From: Planococcus circulans
Lineage (GTDB): Bacteria > Bacillota > Bacilli > Bacillales_A > Planococcaceae
NCBI RefSeq assembly: GCF_020023385.1
Contig: NZ_JAIQCL010000008.1
Span: forward strand, 62,001-126,000
Reading direction: 5' to 3'
DNA length: 64,000 nt
The position numbers were made by a program, and so were the translations under genes. Every line of letters begins with the position of its first letter. The stretch's first letter is position 1. This document shows, piece by piece, positions 1-8,073 of this stretch. The notes under the pieces were generated by a model that saw only the letters and a list, made by a program, of their open reading frames with translations, was not told where the DNA came from and did no database searches.

Positions 1-170
1 CAGGTAGCTGCAGCACCCAGCAGCATTTCATCAGGATTCGTGCCGATTCCCGGCCCATCCATTTCCGGCGGGATCGAAATCCTGGTTTTCAGCCCGCCGA
101 CTTCAATGTCACCTACATCGTTGCGGAGGCCTGGCCAATCCGCTTTCAGATGAAAACTATGCAATGTCAT
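1..170 (-). CDS. OsmC/Ohr-family protein, N-terminal fragment (cut by window edge)
   Basis: Only the first 56 or so codons are inside the window. Read on the minus strand from the ATG at 170, the peptide contains GTNPDEMLLGAAAT, the segment that precedes the first redox cysteine in OsmC/Ohr-type proteins. Family members reduce organic hydroperoxides in the cytoplasm; some have other thiol-dependent roles. The start is supported by an AAGGAG site 7 to 8 nt upstream. Its ATG overlaps the TGA of the upstream sugar kinase gene (ATGA), so the two are probably translated together. The catalytic cysteines lie outside the window, so activity cannot be judged. Confidence 0.8.
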   Translation of the reverse strand, partial: MTLHSFHLKADWPGLRNDVGDIEVGGLKTRISIPPEMDGPGIGTNPDEMLLGAAAT

Positions 171-1126
171 AAGATCTCTCCTTCTGGATTACTGGTTGTC
201 GCCATTTCCGCTAGATGCGGCATCGCGGTCAAAGCTCCTGCTTTTGTCGCACAAAGCGCTCCCAGCTTATTGCCGAAATCGGCACAGGCAACGACTTCCT
301 GCTTTGTTTCAGGCAAGCCCCGCAGATGGACGTGGCGAATGACGCCAGCCATAAAGGCATCACCCGCGCCTGTCGTGTCCACTGGCTGCACGGGGAGAAC
401 CGGTATATGATGAATTTGATTTTGAAAAACCGCATGGGTCCCATTTTCACCATCCGTTACCAATACCAGTGGGATAGCAGTACGGGCCAATCGCGAAACT
501 CCTTCTTCAAGCGATTCCGTTTCCATCAAAAAAGCAAGTTCGGCAGTTGTCAACTTGACGATGTCTGCCAATGGGAGAAAATCGAGTACGGTTTCCCGGC
601 AATGCTCTTCGCTTTCCCAGCGCAACGGTCGAATATTGACATCGTATGAACACAGAACGTCATGCTCTTTTGACAGTTCAAGAGCTCTTCGGGTTGTGGA
701 TCTCGCTTCCGGATGGAAAAGGGTACCGGAGCAGAAATGAAAAATACTTGCCTTTTCAAAAGCTTCTTTCCGCAGTTCATGGCTCCTTACTTGCAGGTCT
801 GGCGTTTCATTGACATAGTCCGCGAATACGCGATCGAATTCAGGAGTCAGATGAATATACACACCGCTTACCCGCTTTTCCGGTACCTGTATGGCGTGTG
901 TCAAATCCACCCCTTCCTTCAACAACTCATTCCGCACAAAAGCCGAGGTATCGTCATCTCCTGTGATGGTGATGAATCCTGAGGGCAGACCCAATCGGCT
1001 GACGCCTGCAGCTACGTTCACTGTAGCGCCTCCGAGGTGGCGGTTGAATGAATCATTGCTGGTAGTTGCGGCTATATAATCCACAAATGCATCTCCGTAT
1101 GTCAGGACATGCTTGGTATTCCCCAT
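167..1126 (-). CDS. PfkB-family carbohydrate kinase (fructokinase-like)
   Basis: A 319-residue ribokinase/PfkB-fold kinase. The N-terminal half has the GGATVNVA glycine-rich sugar-binding segment. The C-terminal signature DTTGAGDAFMAG (about residues 250-261) carries the catalytic Asp and the anion hole. Such enzymes phosphorylate fructose, 2-keto-3-deoxygluconate or a related sugar with ATP; sequence alone does not fix the substrate, although fructokinase-like is the closest general match. A GGAGG site precedes the ATG at 1126. The stop overlaps the start of the OsmC-family gene. No sugar transporter or regulator is adjacent, so there is no contextual help with the substrate. Confidence 0.85.
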   Translation of the reverse strand: MGNTKHVLTYGDAFVDYIAATTSNDSFNRHLGGATVNVAAGVSRLGLPSGFITITGDDDTSAFVRNELLKEGVDLTHAIQVPEKRVSGVYIHLTPEFDRVFADYVNETPDLQVRSHELRKEAFEKASIFHFCSGTLFHPEARSTTRRALELSKEHDVLCSYDVNIRPLRWESEEHCRETVLDFLPLADIVKLTTAELAFLMETESLEEGVSRLARTAIPLVLVTDGENGTHAVFQNQIHHIPVLPVQPVDTTGAGDAFMAGVIRHVHLRGLPETKQEVVACADFGNKLGALCATKAGALTAMPHLAEMATTSNPEGEIL

Positions 1127-1219
1127 AGTATTGCCTCCTTCGTGTTAAAGGGCTCTTTCATTGATATACTATTATTTCAGTCAATGCAGACTTAATGCAA
1201 GCAAAAGGAGTAGATCACG

Positions 1220-1783
1220 ATGAATATCAGCATTCGACAAGCGCAACCAGAAGATGCAGGGAAAATCGCCCCTCTCATTATCAATGCAATCGGCGAAATC
1301 GCTGACCATATGACAGCGCAGAAAGAGCCGCAAGCTGTACTGAAAAAAGTCGAAGACATGATTCGCGGTGAACATACTCGCCACAGTCACCGCTATACGT
1401 ATACAGCTATTGTGAATGGAGCCATTGCGGGCGCGCTGGTGCTTTATCACGGCAAACAAGCTGAAGCCCTGGATCGTTATTTGATTGAACAGCTGAAAAG
1501 TGAAGGCCACGAGCGGACAATCGAACCCGAAGCCCACCTGGACGAATGGTATATCGATACCGTCTCAGTCGATCCCGCCTTCCAGGGACATGGCATCGGT
1601 TCCAAGCTATTCGAATTTGCAGAGGAACTGGTTCACTCTCAAGGAGGCGGCAAACTTTCTTTGAACGTCGACATCGGCAAAGAAGCTGCCATTCGTCTCT
1701 ATAAACGTCTCGGCTATTCCATTTCCGAACCATGGACTATCATCGGCGAACCTTTCCACCACATGGTCAAGACAGTTTCCTGA
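1220..1783 (+). CDS. GNAT-family N-acetyltransferase
   Basis: A 187-residue GNAT protein. The acetyl-CoA binding motif A is visible as VDPAFQGHGIGSKLF (about residues 116-130), preceded by WYIDTVSV (beta-4), and motif B follows as RLYKRLGYS. An AAAGGAG site lies 9 nt before the ATG. It is divergent from the kinase gene upstream. The N-terminal region has a negatively charged stretch typical of the family. The acceptor (small molecule or protein amine) cannot be predicted. A short hairpin followed by a T-run lies just after the stop. Confidence 0.85.
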   Translation: MNISIRQAQPEDAGKIAPLIINAIGEIADHMTAQKEPQAVLKKVEDMIRGEHTRHSHRYTYTAIVNGAIAGALVLYHGKQAEALDRYLIEQLKSEGHERTIEPEAHLDEWYIDTVSVDPAFQGHGIGSKLFEFAEELVHSQGGGKLSLNVDIGKEAAIRLYKRLGYSISEPWTIIGEPFHHMVKTVS

Positions 1784-1786
1784 AAG

Positions 1787-1812
1787 CACTATTTGATAGT
1801 GAAAACTTTTTT
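1787..1812 (+). terminator. weak putative terminator after the GNAT gene
   Basis: CACTAT/ATAGTG stem of 6 bp with a 3-nt loop, followed 6 nt later by six T residues. The stem is AT-rich, so termination may be inefficient. Confidence 0.4.
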
Positions 1813-1835
1813 AAATATATAAGTGAAACTAATAA

Positions 1836-1965
1836 GTTATAACAGAAACAATGCTGTTATGGATATTCCACAAACCAGCTCCTAAAAACCCGGTGCTCCT
1901 GCATCGCTGCGCTAGCTTCGTCCGCGGAAAGCATCCGCCTGGAGCACTTTCTTCGGTTCTTCACT
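1836..1965. repeat. intergenic repeat, family 2, copy 1
   Basis: Shares TTATAACAGAAA and then TATGGATATTCCACAAACC-AGCTCC with a second copy at 6905-6950. The downstream half differs and holds its own inverted pair GTGCTCC/GGAGCAC and GCTTCGTCCGCGGAAAGC. No open reading frame is credible here. The copy looks like the left end of a palindromic element joined to another repeat. The rest of the 1784-2059 interval holds only the metQ terminator. Confidence 0.6.
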
Positions 1966-2007
1966 CTTATTGAGTAAAAAAAGAAAATTCTTAAGCTCGA
2001 CTTAAAT

Positions 2008-2052
2008 AGACAAAAGCCGCTCCAGATTTTCTCGGGAGCGGCTTTCTGTCTA
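2008..2052 (-). terminator. terminator of the metNIQ operon
   Basis: On the minus strand AGCCGCTCC pairs with GGAGCGGCT, flanked by AGACA/TGTCT and followed by a T-rich stretch. It lies immediately beyond the metQ stop. Confidence 0.85.
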
Positions 2053-2059
2053 GGAAATA

Positions 2060-2890
2060 TTATTCAGCCATCCATTCCGGCTTGCCGAAGCCTTCAAACT
2101 CTTCATCAATTACAGCTTCAAATTCATCAGATTCCACAATTTCCACTAAGTCAGCAGCCAATTCACTGTCTTCATTTTCAGCATTGACCGCCACAACATT
2201 GCGGTATTGGTCAGGCATGTTCTCAAGGGCCAACGCGTCAAGCAGGTCCATCTCCGCAGCGATTGCAAAGTTTCCGGGGACAGCTGCCAAATCAGAGCCG
2301 TCCACTGCACGAGGCAACTGGCCCGCTTCAATTGGCTGGAACTCCAGATTTTTCGTATTCGTAACGACATCTCTTTCCGAAGCCTGCAAGACTTCCGCTT
2401 CCGGATCCAGTTCAACCAAGCCTTCATCCTGAAGCATCAAAAGTGCGCGTGCCCCGTTTACCGGATCATTCGGAATCGCGATGGTCGCTCCATCTTCCAC
2501 AGCTTCCAAGGAATCGTATTGGTTTGAATAGATGCCCATAGGCGCTGTCGGCACCGTAATCAATGCAGACAGGTCCATGCCGTTCTCCTGTTCGAAGTTT
2601 TCCAGGTAAATTGTATGCTGGAACAGATTGGCATCGATATCTCCGCCATCAAGTGCCACGTTCGGCTGAATGTAATCGCTGAATTCGACCAGTTCCACTG
2701 TATAGCCTTTTTCCTCTAAACCAGGCACAATCGCCTTGCTCAGCATATCGCTGTATGGACCTGCAGTAGCTCCTAATTTAATGTCCTTTGAAGCTTCTTC
2801 TGTCGTTCCTGCAGAGTCGCTTTCTTCCCCGCCGCCGCATGCTGCCAGAGCCAATGCACTCGCTGCTAAAATAAATCCTAATTTTTTCAT
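2060..2890 (-). CDS. metQ: methionine ABC transporter substrate-binding lipoprotein MetQ
   Basis: A 276-residue NlpA/MetQ-family lipoprotein. It has a short signal peptide ending in LAAC (Cys18), which is lipidated and anchors the protein outside the membrane. The mature part contains the family features KLGATAGPYSDML near the N-terminus and NDPVNGARAL in the middle. It binds D/L-methionine and delivers it to MetI. It is the last gene of metN-metI-metQ, 12 nt after metI, and is followed by a strong terminator. The whole operon sits behind a SAM-I riboswitch, which makes the methionine assignment firm. Confidence 0.95.
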   Translation of the reverse strand: MKKLGFILAASALALAACGGGEESDSAGTTEEASKDIKLGATAGPYSDMLSKAIVPGLEEKGYTVELVEFSDYIQPNVALDGGDIDANLFQHTIYLENFEQENGMDLSALITVPTAPMGIYSNQYDSLEAVEDGATIAIPNDPVNGARALLMLQDEGLVELDPEAEVLQASERDVVTNTKNLEFQPIEAGQLPRAVDGSDLAAVPGNFAIAAEMDLLDALALENMPDQYRNVVAVNAENEDSELAADLVEIVESDEFEAVIDEEFEGFGKPEWMAE

Positions 2891-2902
2891 GTCATTCTCC
2901 CC

Positions 2903-3574
2903 TTATCGTTTATCGATTGCTTTCGCTGTATAATCTCCTGCTTGCTGAATCAATTGGACCAGCACAATCAAAATGACGACTGTGACGATCATGATGGTGT
3001 TGTCGTACCGGTAATAGCCGAAGCGGATGGCCAAATCTCCGATGCCTCCGCCACCTACCACACCAGCCATCGCCGAGTAGGCGACCAAGCTGATGATGGT
3101 CAATGTCACACCTTGGATGATGCTCGCTTTCGCTTCAGGCAAAAGAACGTCTTTAATGATCATCCATGGGGTTGCACCCACTGCAATCGCTGCTTCGATG
3201 ACGCCTTTATCAATTTCACGGAGTGAGTTTTCCACAATCCGTGCGAAAAAGGGAATGGCAGCAACCGATAAAGATACACTGGCCGCAATCGGACCGATTG
3301 TCGTTCCTGTGATCAATTTCGTCAACGGGATGAGTGCCACCAATAGAATGATGAATGGAATGGAACGCACGATGTTAACAATAAAGCCGATTACCGCATT
3401 GACCGGCCGATTTTCAAGAAACAGACCGCGGTCTGTAATGAATAATAAGATTCCAAGTGGCAGCCCAACAATCAACGCGACAGCTAAAGAAATTCCGATC
3501 ATCGTCAATGTTTGAAAGAAGGCCGTCTGTATTTCCGGCCACAATTCAATAATCCGTCCCCATTCAATGCCCAT
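2903..3574 (-). CDS. metI: methionine ABC transporter permease MetI
   Basis: A 223-residue permease with about five hydrophobic segments. The EAA loop is visible around EAAIAVGATPWMIIKDVLLPEA (about residues 130-150), which docks onto the MetN ATPase. It forms the membrane channel of the MetNIQ importer. Its ATG at 3574 lies 11 nt inside the end of metN, a typical coupled arrangement. Confidence 0.95.
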   Translation of the reverse strand: MGIEWGRIIELWPEIQTAFFQTLTMIGISLAVALIVGLPLGILLFITDRGLFLENRPVNAVIGFIVNIVRSIPFIILLVALIPLTKLITGTTIGPIAASVSLSVAAIPFFARIVENSLREIDKGVIEAAIAVGATPWMIIKDVLLPEAKASIIQGVTLTIISLVAYSAMAGVVGGGGIGDLAIRFGYYRYDNTIMIVTVVILIVLVQLIQQAGDYTAKAIDKR

Positions 3575-4577
3575 TCGGAATCACCTCCACAATTGCTGAT
3601 CTGCTTTCCATATACTTCAATGCGTCCATAACCGCAGTAGAAGTTCCTTTCAACTCCATGATAAAAATACCGAGAGGCTGTTCCTGAATGTACTCGATCG
3701 CTCCGTGTAAAAAGTTCCCTTTTACCGGGTAATTCTGCAGCATATCGGAAATCACGCCTTCTCCTGCCACGCCGCCTTTGAACAGCACTTTCACCAGTGT
3801 GCCTGTAAATTCGCTCAAAATATGCTCTGGTACATTGAACGATACGACACTGGATATGAATTCCTTGGTCAATTCCTTTTGTGGATCTGCAAAAATATCA
3901 TATACCTGGCCTTCTTCGATGACGCGTCCCCCTTGCATGACGGCCATGCGGTCACAGATTTCCTTGACGACATTCATTTCATGCGTGATGAGGACAATCG
4001 TGATATCCAATTTACGGTTGATGTCTTTCAACAAACGCAAAATAGATAAAGTCGTATTCGGGTCAAGGGCGGAGGTAGCTTCATCGCACAGCAGAACGGC
4101 CGGATTGTTGGCAAGTGCCCGTGCGATGCCGACGCGCTGTTTTTGCCCGCCGCTCAATTGTGCCGGATAAACATCCCGCTTGTCGGATAAACCGACCATT
4201 TCGAGCAGCTCTTCCACCCGCGTTTTAATGTTTTTTGCAGGAGTTCCTGCTGCGCGAAGCGCAAAAGCGATATTGTCGTAAACCGTCTTTTGGCTGATCA
4301 GATAAAAATGCTGGAAAATCATGCCGATTTTCAACCGGGCTTTTCTCAGCTGATCTCCGTTCAGTTGGGTTAAATCGTTGCCATCTACCGTCACACTGCC
4401 AGAGGTCGGCCGTTCCAGCAGGTTGATGCATCGGATCAGCGAGCTTTTTCCGGCACCTGAATAGCCGACGATCCCGAAAATCTCGCCTTTTCCGATATCC
4501 AATGATACATTGTCCACTCCGGTGATTGTGCCATGCTTAGTTGTGTAGGTCTTCGTCAATTTCTCAATCTGTATCAT
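3564..4577 (-). CDS. metN: methionine ABC transporter ATPase MetN
   Basis: A 337-residue ABC ATPase with Walker A GYSGAGKSS, signature LSGGQKQRV, Walker B LLCDEATSALD and the switch His in LITHEMNV. The last 90 or so residues are the NIL domain, which binds methionine and gives transinhibition of import. The start chosen is the ATG at 4577 (MIQIEKLTK), which has GGAGGAC just upstream. The open frame continues back into the riboswitch and terminator, but that extension is not coding. Expression is controlled by the SAM-I leader. Confidence 0.95.
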   Translation of the reverse strand: MIQIEKLTKTYTTKHGTITGVDNVSLDIGKGEIFGIVGYSGAGKSSLIRCINLLERPTSGSVTVDGNDLTQLNGDQLRKARLKIGMIFQHFYLISQKTVYDNIAFALRAAGTPAKNIKTRVEELLEMVGLSDKRDVYPAQLSGGQKQRVGIARALANNPAVLLCDEATSALDPNTTLSILRLLKDINRKLDITIVLITHEMNVVKEICDRMAVMQGGRVIEEGQVYDIFADPQKELTKEFISSVVSFNVPEHILSEFTGTLVKVLFKGGVAGEGVISDMLQNYPVKGNFLHGAIEYIQEQPLGIFIMELKGTSTAVMDALKYMESRSAIVEVIPNGH

Positions 4578-4594
4578 AGCGTCCTCCCGGCAAT

Positions 4595-4628
4595 AAAAAG
4601 ATGCCTCTTTCATCAAGAAAGAGACATC
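4595..4628 (-). terminator. riboswitch-controlled intrinsic terminator upstream of metN
   Basis: On the minus strand GATGTCTCTTTC pairs with GAAAGAGGCATC across a 5-nt loop and is followed by TTTTT. It lies between the SAM-I aptamer and the metN ribosome binding site, so it is the expression platform that stops transcription when SAM is bound. Confidence 0.9.
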
Positions 4629-4647
4629 GAAAATTTTAGTTTCTCGA

Positions 4648-4748
4648 CTTATCTTCCAGAACATTTGCATGTTCCGTTGGATTTGGCACCTTCCCAATCG
4701 GGGGTTGCCGGACGTCATAGGGCCTATCCCTCAGTCTCTCTTGATAAG
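4648..4748 (-). promoter_or_regulatory. SAM-I (S-box) riboswitch of metNIQ
   Basis: The minus strand shows the full S-box consensus: P1 CTTATC...GATAAG, then AGAGAGACTGAGGGA, the GCCCTATGACGTCCGGCAACC core, AAGGTGCCAAATCC and the terminal P4 hairpin. A terminator hairpin follows. S-box RNAs bind S-adenosylmethionine and cause termination, so metNIQ should be made when SAM (hence methionine) is low. The aptamer begins only about 54 nt after the end of mtnU, so the promoter must lie in that gap or in the mtnU 3' end. Confidence 0.96.
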
Positions 4749-4801
4749 TTTACGTTATTTGATTAAATTTTATGTTACAGGCATTAATTACGAGTGTCAA
4801 T

Positions 4802-5590
4802 CTACTTTTTGAATTTTTCGTACAATTTATCGCGGCGGTCTTCAAAAACCGGTATTCGCTTCCGGACTTCTTCCACTTCATCCAAATCGATATCGATATA
4901 AGCGACGCCTTCATCTTTTTTCATGTCGAGACGGACTTCTCCCCATGGAGCAATTGCCATCGTGCTTCCCCCAAACTCGTTGTTTGGATCGCTGCCGATG
5001 CGGTTTACTGCCACAATAAAGCATTGGTTCTCGATCGCTCGCGCCTGCAGCAGGATGCGCCAATGATCAATTCGTGCCTCCGGCCATTCAGCTGATACAA
5101 AAACTAATTTTGCACCATTCAGTGCCTGCGCGCGAATCCATTCAGGGAAACGGATATCGTAGCAAATGACTCCGCCGTAAACGGTATTTTCCAACTCGAA
5201 TGTACCCAGTGAATCTCCTTCTTCAAGATGGATATGCTCATCCATCAAGCAAAAGCGATGCGCTTTATCATATTCCGAAATAAGCTCTCCATTTTTGTCG
5301 ACGACATACATCGTGTTATAGAAACCACCGTTCTTTTTCGTCGAAACAGATCCACCGACAATATTGACCTTGTGTTCTTTCGCAAAACTCTTCAGCAACT
5401 CCACGGTCCGGTTCGTGCTGTCTGCAAGTGTATCAAGCTCTGTCAATGCGTATCCCGTATTCCACATTTCGGGCAGGACAATCGTTTCCGCTCCACCTTC
5501 GGCCGCTTCCTTTAAATAGTCCATGACCCGTTGATAATTCAGTTCCGGTTCTCCAAAAGCGATATCCATCTGAACGCATGCAATTTTCAT
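4802..5590 (-). CDS. mtnU: carbon-nitrogen hydrolase, MtnU-like (omega-amidase candidate)
   Basis: A 262-residue nitrilase-superfamily protein. The Glu-Lys-Cys triad fits: Glu in LPEMWNTGY, Lys in EYDKAHRFCL, and Cys in GVICYDIRFPEW. The start is the ATG at 5590 (MKIACVQMD), which has GGAGGAG 8 nt upstream; a GTG 15 nt earlier is inside that site. It is divergent from an MtnE-type aminotransferase, the same pairing as Bacillus subtilis mtnU/mtnE, where the amidase is thought to hydrolyse the alpha-ketoglutaramate made when glutamine donates the amino group in methionine salvage. The function is inferred from family and context. Confidence 0.85.
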   Translation of the reverse strand: MKIACVQMDIAFGEPELNYQRVMDYLKEAAEGGAETIVLPEMWNTGYALTELDTLADSTNRTVELLKSFAKEHKVNIVGGSVSTKKNGGFYNTMYVVDKNGELISEYDKAHRFCLMDEHIHLEEGDSLGTFELENTVYGGVICYDIRFPEWIRAQALNGAKLVFVSAEWPEARIDHWRILLQARAIENQCFIVAVNRIGSDPNNEFGGSTMAIAPWGEVRLDMKKDEGVAYIDIDLDEVEEVRKRIPVFEDRRDKLYEKFKK

Positions 5591-5676
5591 ATGTTTCTCC
5601 TCCACTAGACAAGTTACCTACAACTCTATAAGATTTGGGGTAGATGTGCAATTATTTCGAAAACAAGGAGAATTAT

Positions 5677-6840
5677 ATGGAATTTTCAAATCGCCTGCAA
5701 AACCTGCCTACACAATTTTTTGCTTCATTGGTTGCTAAAACGAGTAAAGCCATCGCCGAAGGACGCGACGTCATAAACCTTGGCCAGGGCAATCCTGACC
5801 AGCCGACGCCCGACCATATCATCAAGGCACTGCAAACCGCAGCGGCTGATCCAAAAACACATAAGTATTCCCCTTTTCGCGGCATTTCCGAGCTGCGCCA
5901 GGCTGCAGTGGATTTCTACAAACGCGAATACGGCGTGGACATCGACCCTGACCTTGAAGTAGCCATTCTGGCTGGAACAAAAATCGGGCTTGTCGAATTG
6001 CCACTGGCCTTGTTGAATCCACAGGATCTCCTGCTGCTGCCGGACCCTGGCTATCCGGATTACCTGTCCGGGGCTCCACTCGCCGATATCGACTATAAAC
6101 TGATGCGGCTCAATCCAGAAAATGGCTATTTACCGGATTACAGTGAAGTGCCTGAATCTGTTCGCTCGCAAGCTAAGCTGATGTATTTGAACTACCCGAA
6201 CAATCCGACAGGCGCAGTGGCCAATAAAGACTTCTTTGATGAGACTGTCGCTTTTGCAAAAGACAACGGCATTGCCGTCGTCCATGATTTCGCTTATGGC
6301 GCAGTTGGTTTCGAAGGAAAGAAACCGGTGAGCTTCCTGCAATCCGAAGGGGCCAAAGAAGTCGGCATCGAGATGTATACTTTATCTAAAACGTACAATA
6401 TGGCCGGCTGGCGCATTGGATTTGCTGTCGGACATTCGAAAATGATCGAAGCCCTGAACCTGATCCAGGACCATCTATTCGCCGGTCTGTTTCCCGCCGT
6501 CCAGTTGGCTGCCGCCGAAGCTTTAAGTGCTGATCAGCAATGTGTGGATGACTTAGTGGCTCTCTATGAAAAACGCCGCGATGTCCTGGTCAAGGAATGT
6601 TCGCGCATCGGCTGGGAAATCGAAGCGCCTCAAGGCTCTTTTTTCGCCTGGCTGCCGGTTCCAGAAGGCTTTACCAGTGTCGAGTTCGCTGATTTCCTAC
6701 TTGAAAAAGCGGATATTTCAGTTGCTGCAGGCAGCGGGTTCGGTGCTGGCGGAGAAGGATTTGTCCGCGTTGGATTATTGGTTGATGAAACCCGTATCAC
6801 CGAAGCGATAAACCGCATTGAAAAATTGAACCTATTTTAA
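5677..6840 (+). CDS. mtnE: PLP-dependent aminotransferase, MtnE-like (methionine salvage)
   Basis: A 387-residue class I/II aminotransferase. Landmarks are NLGQGNPDQPTPDHI near the N-terminus, NYPNNPTGA in the middle, and SKTYNMAGWRIGF with the PLP-binding Lys. It should convert 2-keto-4-methylthiobutyrate to methionine, the last step of the methylthioadenosine salvage path. The ATG at 5677 is preferred over one at 5644 because AAGGAG sits 6 nt before it. The partner mtnU is divergent. The other salvage genes (mtnK, mtnA, mtnW, mtnX, mtnB, mtnD) are not in the window. No riboswitch was seen in the 86-bp divergent gap. Confidence 0.85.
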   Translation: MEFSNRLQNLPTQFFASLVAKTSKAIAEGRDVINLGQGNPDQPTPDHIIKALQTAAADPKTHKYSPFRGISELRQAAVDFYKREYGVDIDPDLEVAILAGTKIGLVELPLALLNPQDLLLLPDPGYPDYLSGAPLADIDYKLMRLNPENGYLPDYSEVPESVRSQAKLMYLNYPNNPTGAVANKDFFDETVAFAKDNGIAVVHDFAYGAVGFEGKKPVSFLQSEGAKEVGIEMYTLSKTYNMAGWRIGFAVGHSKMIEALNLIQDHLFAGLFPAVQLAAAEALSADQQCVDDLVALYEKRRDVLVKECSRIGWEIEAPQGSFFAWLPVPEGFTSVEFADFLLEKADISVAAGSGFGAGGEGFVRVGLLVDETRITEAINRIEKLNLF

Positions 6841-6843
6841 CTC

Positions 6844-6883
6844 AAAAAGACAGCTTCCCTTTTTTCGGGCAGCTGTCTTTTTT
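6844..6883 (+). terminator. terminator of mtnE
   Basis: AAAAAGACAGCT pairs with AGCTGTCTTTTTT around a short CCC/GGG inner stem. It lies a few nt after the stop. Confidence 0.9.
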
Positions 6884-6904
6884 GATGCAAGTTGAACAAA
6901 TAAT

Positions 6905-7055
6905 TTATAACAGAAAAAAATCTACTATGGATATTCCACAAACCAGCTCCGCGTTCCTACGGGCTTGCGCCGAACTAACTCGGGCTAAACGCCCGAGTGG
7001 ATTTCGGCACATCGCTATCCCGCGGGAGTCTCCGCTGGTTTGTTCCATATCCTGG
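6905..7055. repeat. intergenic repeat, family 2, copy 2 (terminal inverted repeats)
   Basis: The element opens with GGATATTCCACAAACCAGC (about 6932) and closes with GCTGGTTTGTTCCATATCC (about 7033-7051), an imperfect terminal inverted pair. Inside are further palindromes such as CTCGGGCTAAACGCCCGAG. The left flank TTATAACAGAAA is shared with copy 1 at 1836. No protein is encoded. From 7056 to 7279 I see nothing else except a short AGACAGCTGTCT plus T-run resembling a terminator remnant. Confidence 0.6.
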
Positions 7056-7279
7056 TTAGTTGTTTAATGACGCTTAGAAGAATGAAAGTCGGTGAAGGGC
7101 AAAGATGTTCTCCTTTATCGCTTTGTTGCTTCGTTCGTGAAAAGTGTCCGTCTAAAATACAGGATCCGGTATGAATACGATGAAATGAGTATTCAATCTT
7201 GGAATGACATAAATATTCTTTTGTCTACACACTTAGACAGCTGTCTTTTTTCGATTTTGGAGCAATCGAGCATTCTCCA

Positions 7280-7813
7280 TCATTCCACAATCCCGATATG
7301 ATCGAGAGGAGATAATCGGATTTTCACTTCTCCAATGATGGAGTCTTTAGAAATAAATCCTAAAACCCTTGAATCCATGCTGTTTAAACGGTTATCTCCC
7401 AATACATAATAGGATTCGGCAGGCACAGTGAATTCCTGGAAATCCTCGGTTAACCGAGAGAAGCCCTGCTGTTCGGCCAATTTACGGTTCTTATCCAAAT
7501 AAGGCTCAGCTACAGCCTGGCCGTTCACATATAATCGATCGTCTTTCATGGAAATGCGATCACCCGGAATACCGATTACACGCTTGATGAAATTCACTCC
7601 AGTAGGCGCAGTGAAAACGATCATATCAAAATTTTCTATGGTATAAACCTTAACCAGCATTACTTTGTCATCGTCTTCAAACGTAGGCATCATTGATTCA
7701 CCATGAACGGCTACCGGCTCAAACAGGAAATGCCTCGACATGAGGACAATAAGCACTGTCAAAAAGATTACACGCATCCAGGAAACAGATTCTTTTACCG
7801 GATCTCCATACAC
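7280..7813 (-). CDS. type I signal peptidase
   Basis: A 177-residue membrane-anchored signal peptidase of the SipS/SipT type. One N-terminal transmembrane segment (about residues 12-30) is followed by GESMMPTF with the catalytic Ser, FIKRVIGIPGD with the catalytic Lys, and GDNRLNSMDSR near the C-terminus. It removes signal peptides from exported proteins on the outer face of the membrane. The start is a GTG at 7813 with AGGAGGGG about 7 nt upstream; an ATG 2 nt earlier is out of frame. It is monocistronic and convergent with mtnE. Confidence 0.95.
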   Translation of the reverse strand: MYGDPVKESVSWMRVIFLTVLIVLMSRHFLFEPVAVHGESMMPTFEDDDKVMLVKVYTIENFDMIVFTAPTGVNFIKRVIGIPGDRISMKDDRLYVNGQAVAEPYLDKNRKLAEQQGFSRLTEDFQEFTVPAESYYVLGDNRLNSMDSRVLGFISKDSIIGEVKIRLSPLDHIGIVE

Positions 7814-8073
7814 ATTGTCCCCTCCTGCCCATGCTTTTACTTTTTATTATAATACGCCTTCAGCTTTATGCATACTTTTGGTAATTGACATCCAACAGAT
7901 CCCGCCAAAAATCAGGAATGGCTCTTTAAAAGCTAAAAGAAGCTTTAATTTTTTCATACGCCATCATCAAGTTTGGAGCTTATTTTCCAGGGTCTATCGA
8001 CGTCTGAATCGTCAGACTTTTGAGGGCGGCGCAATTTTATGTTACACTCAATAAAAAATGTAGGTGATTATGA

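Noticed and set aside
4578..4718. Open frame extending metN upstream by 47 codons
   Set aside because: It runs through the SAM-I aptamer and terminator and lacks an RBS; the ATG at 4577 has a strong one.
7225..7250. AGACAGCTGTCT followed by T-run as a terminator
   Set aside because: The palindrome has no loop; it looks like a remnant copy of the mtnE terminator's right arm and ends no gene.
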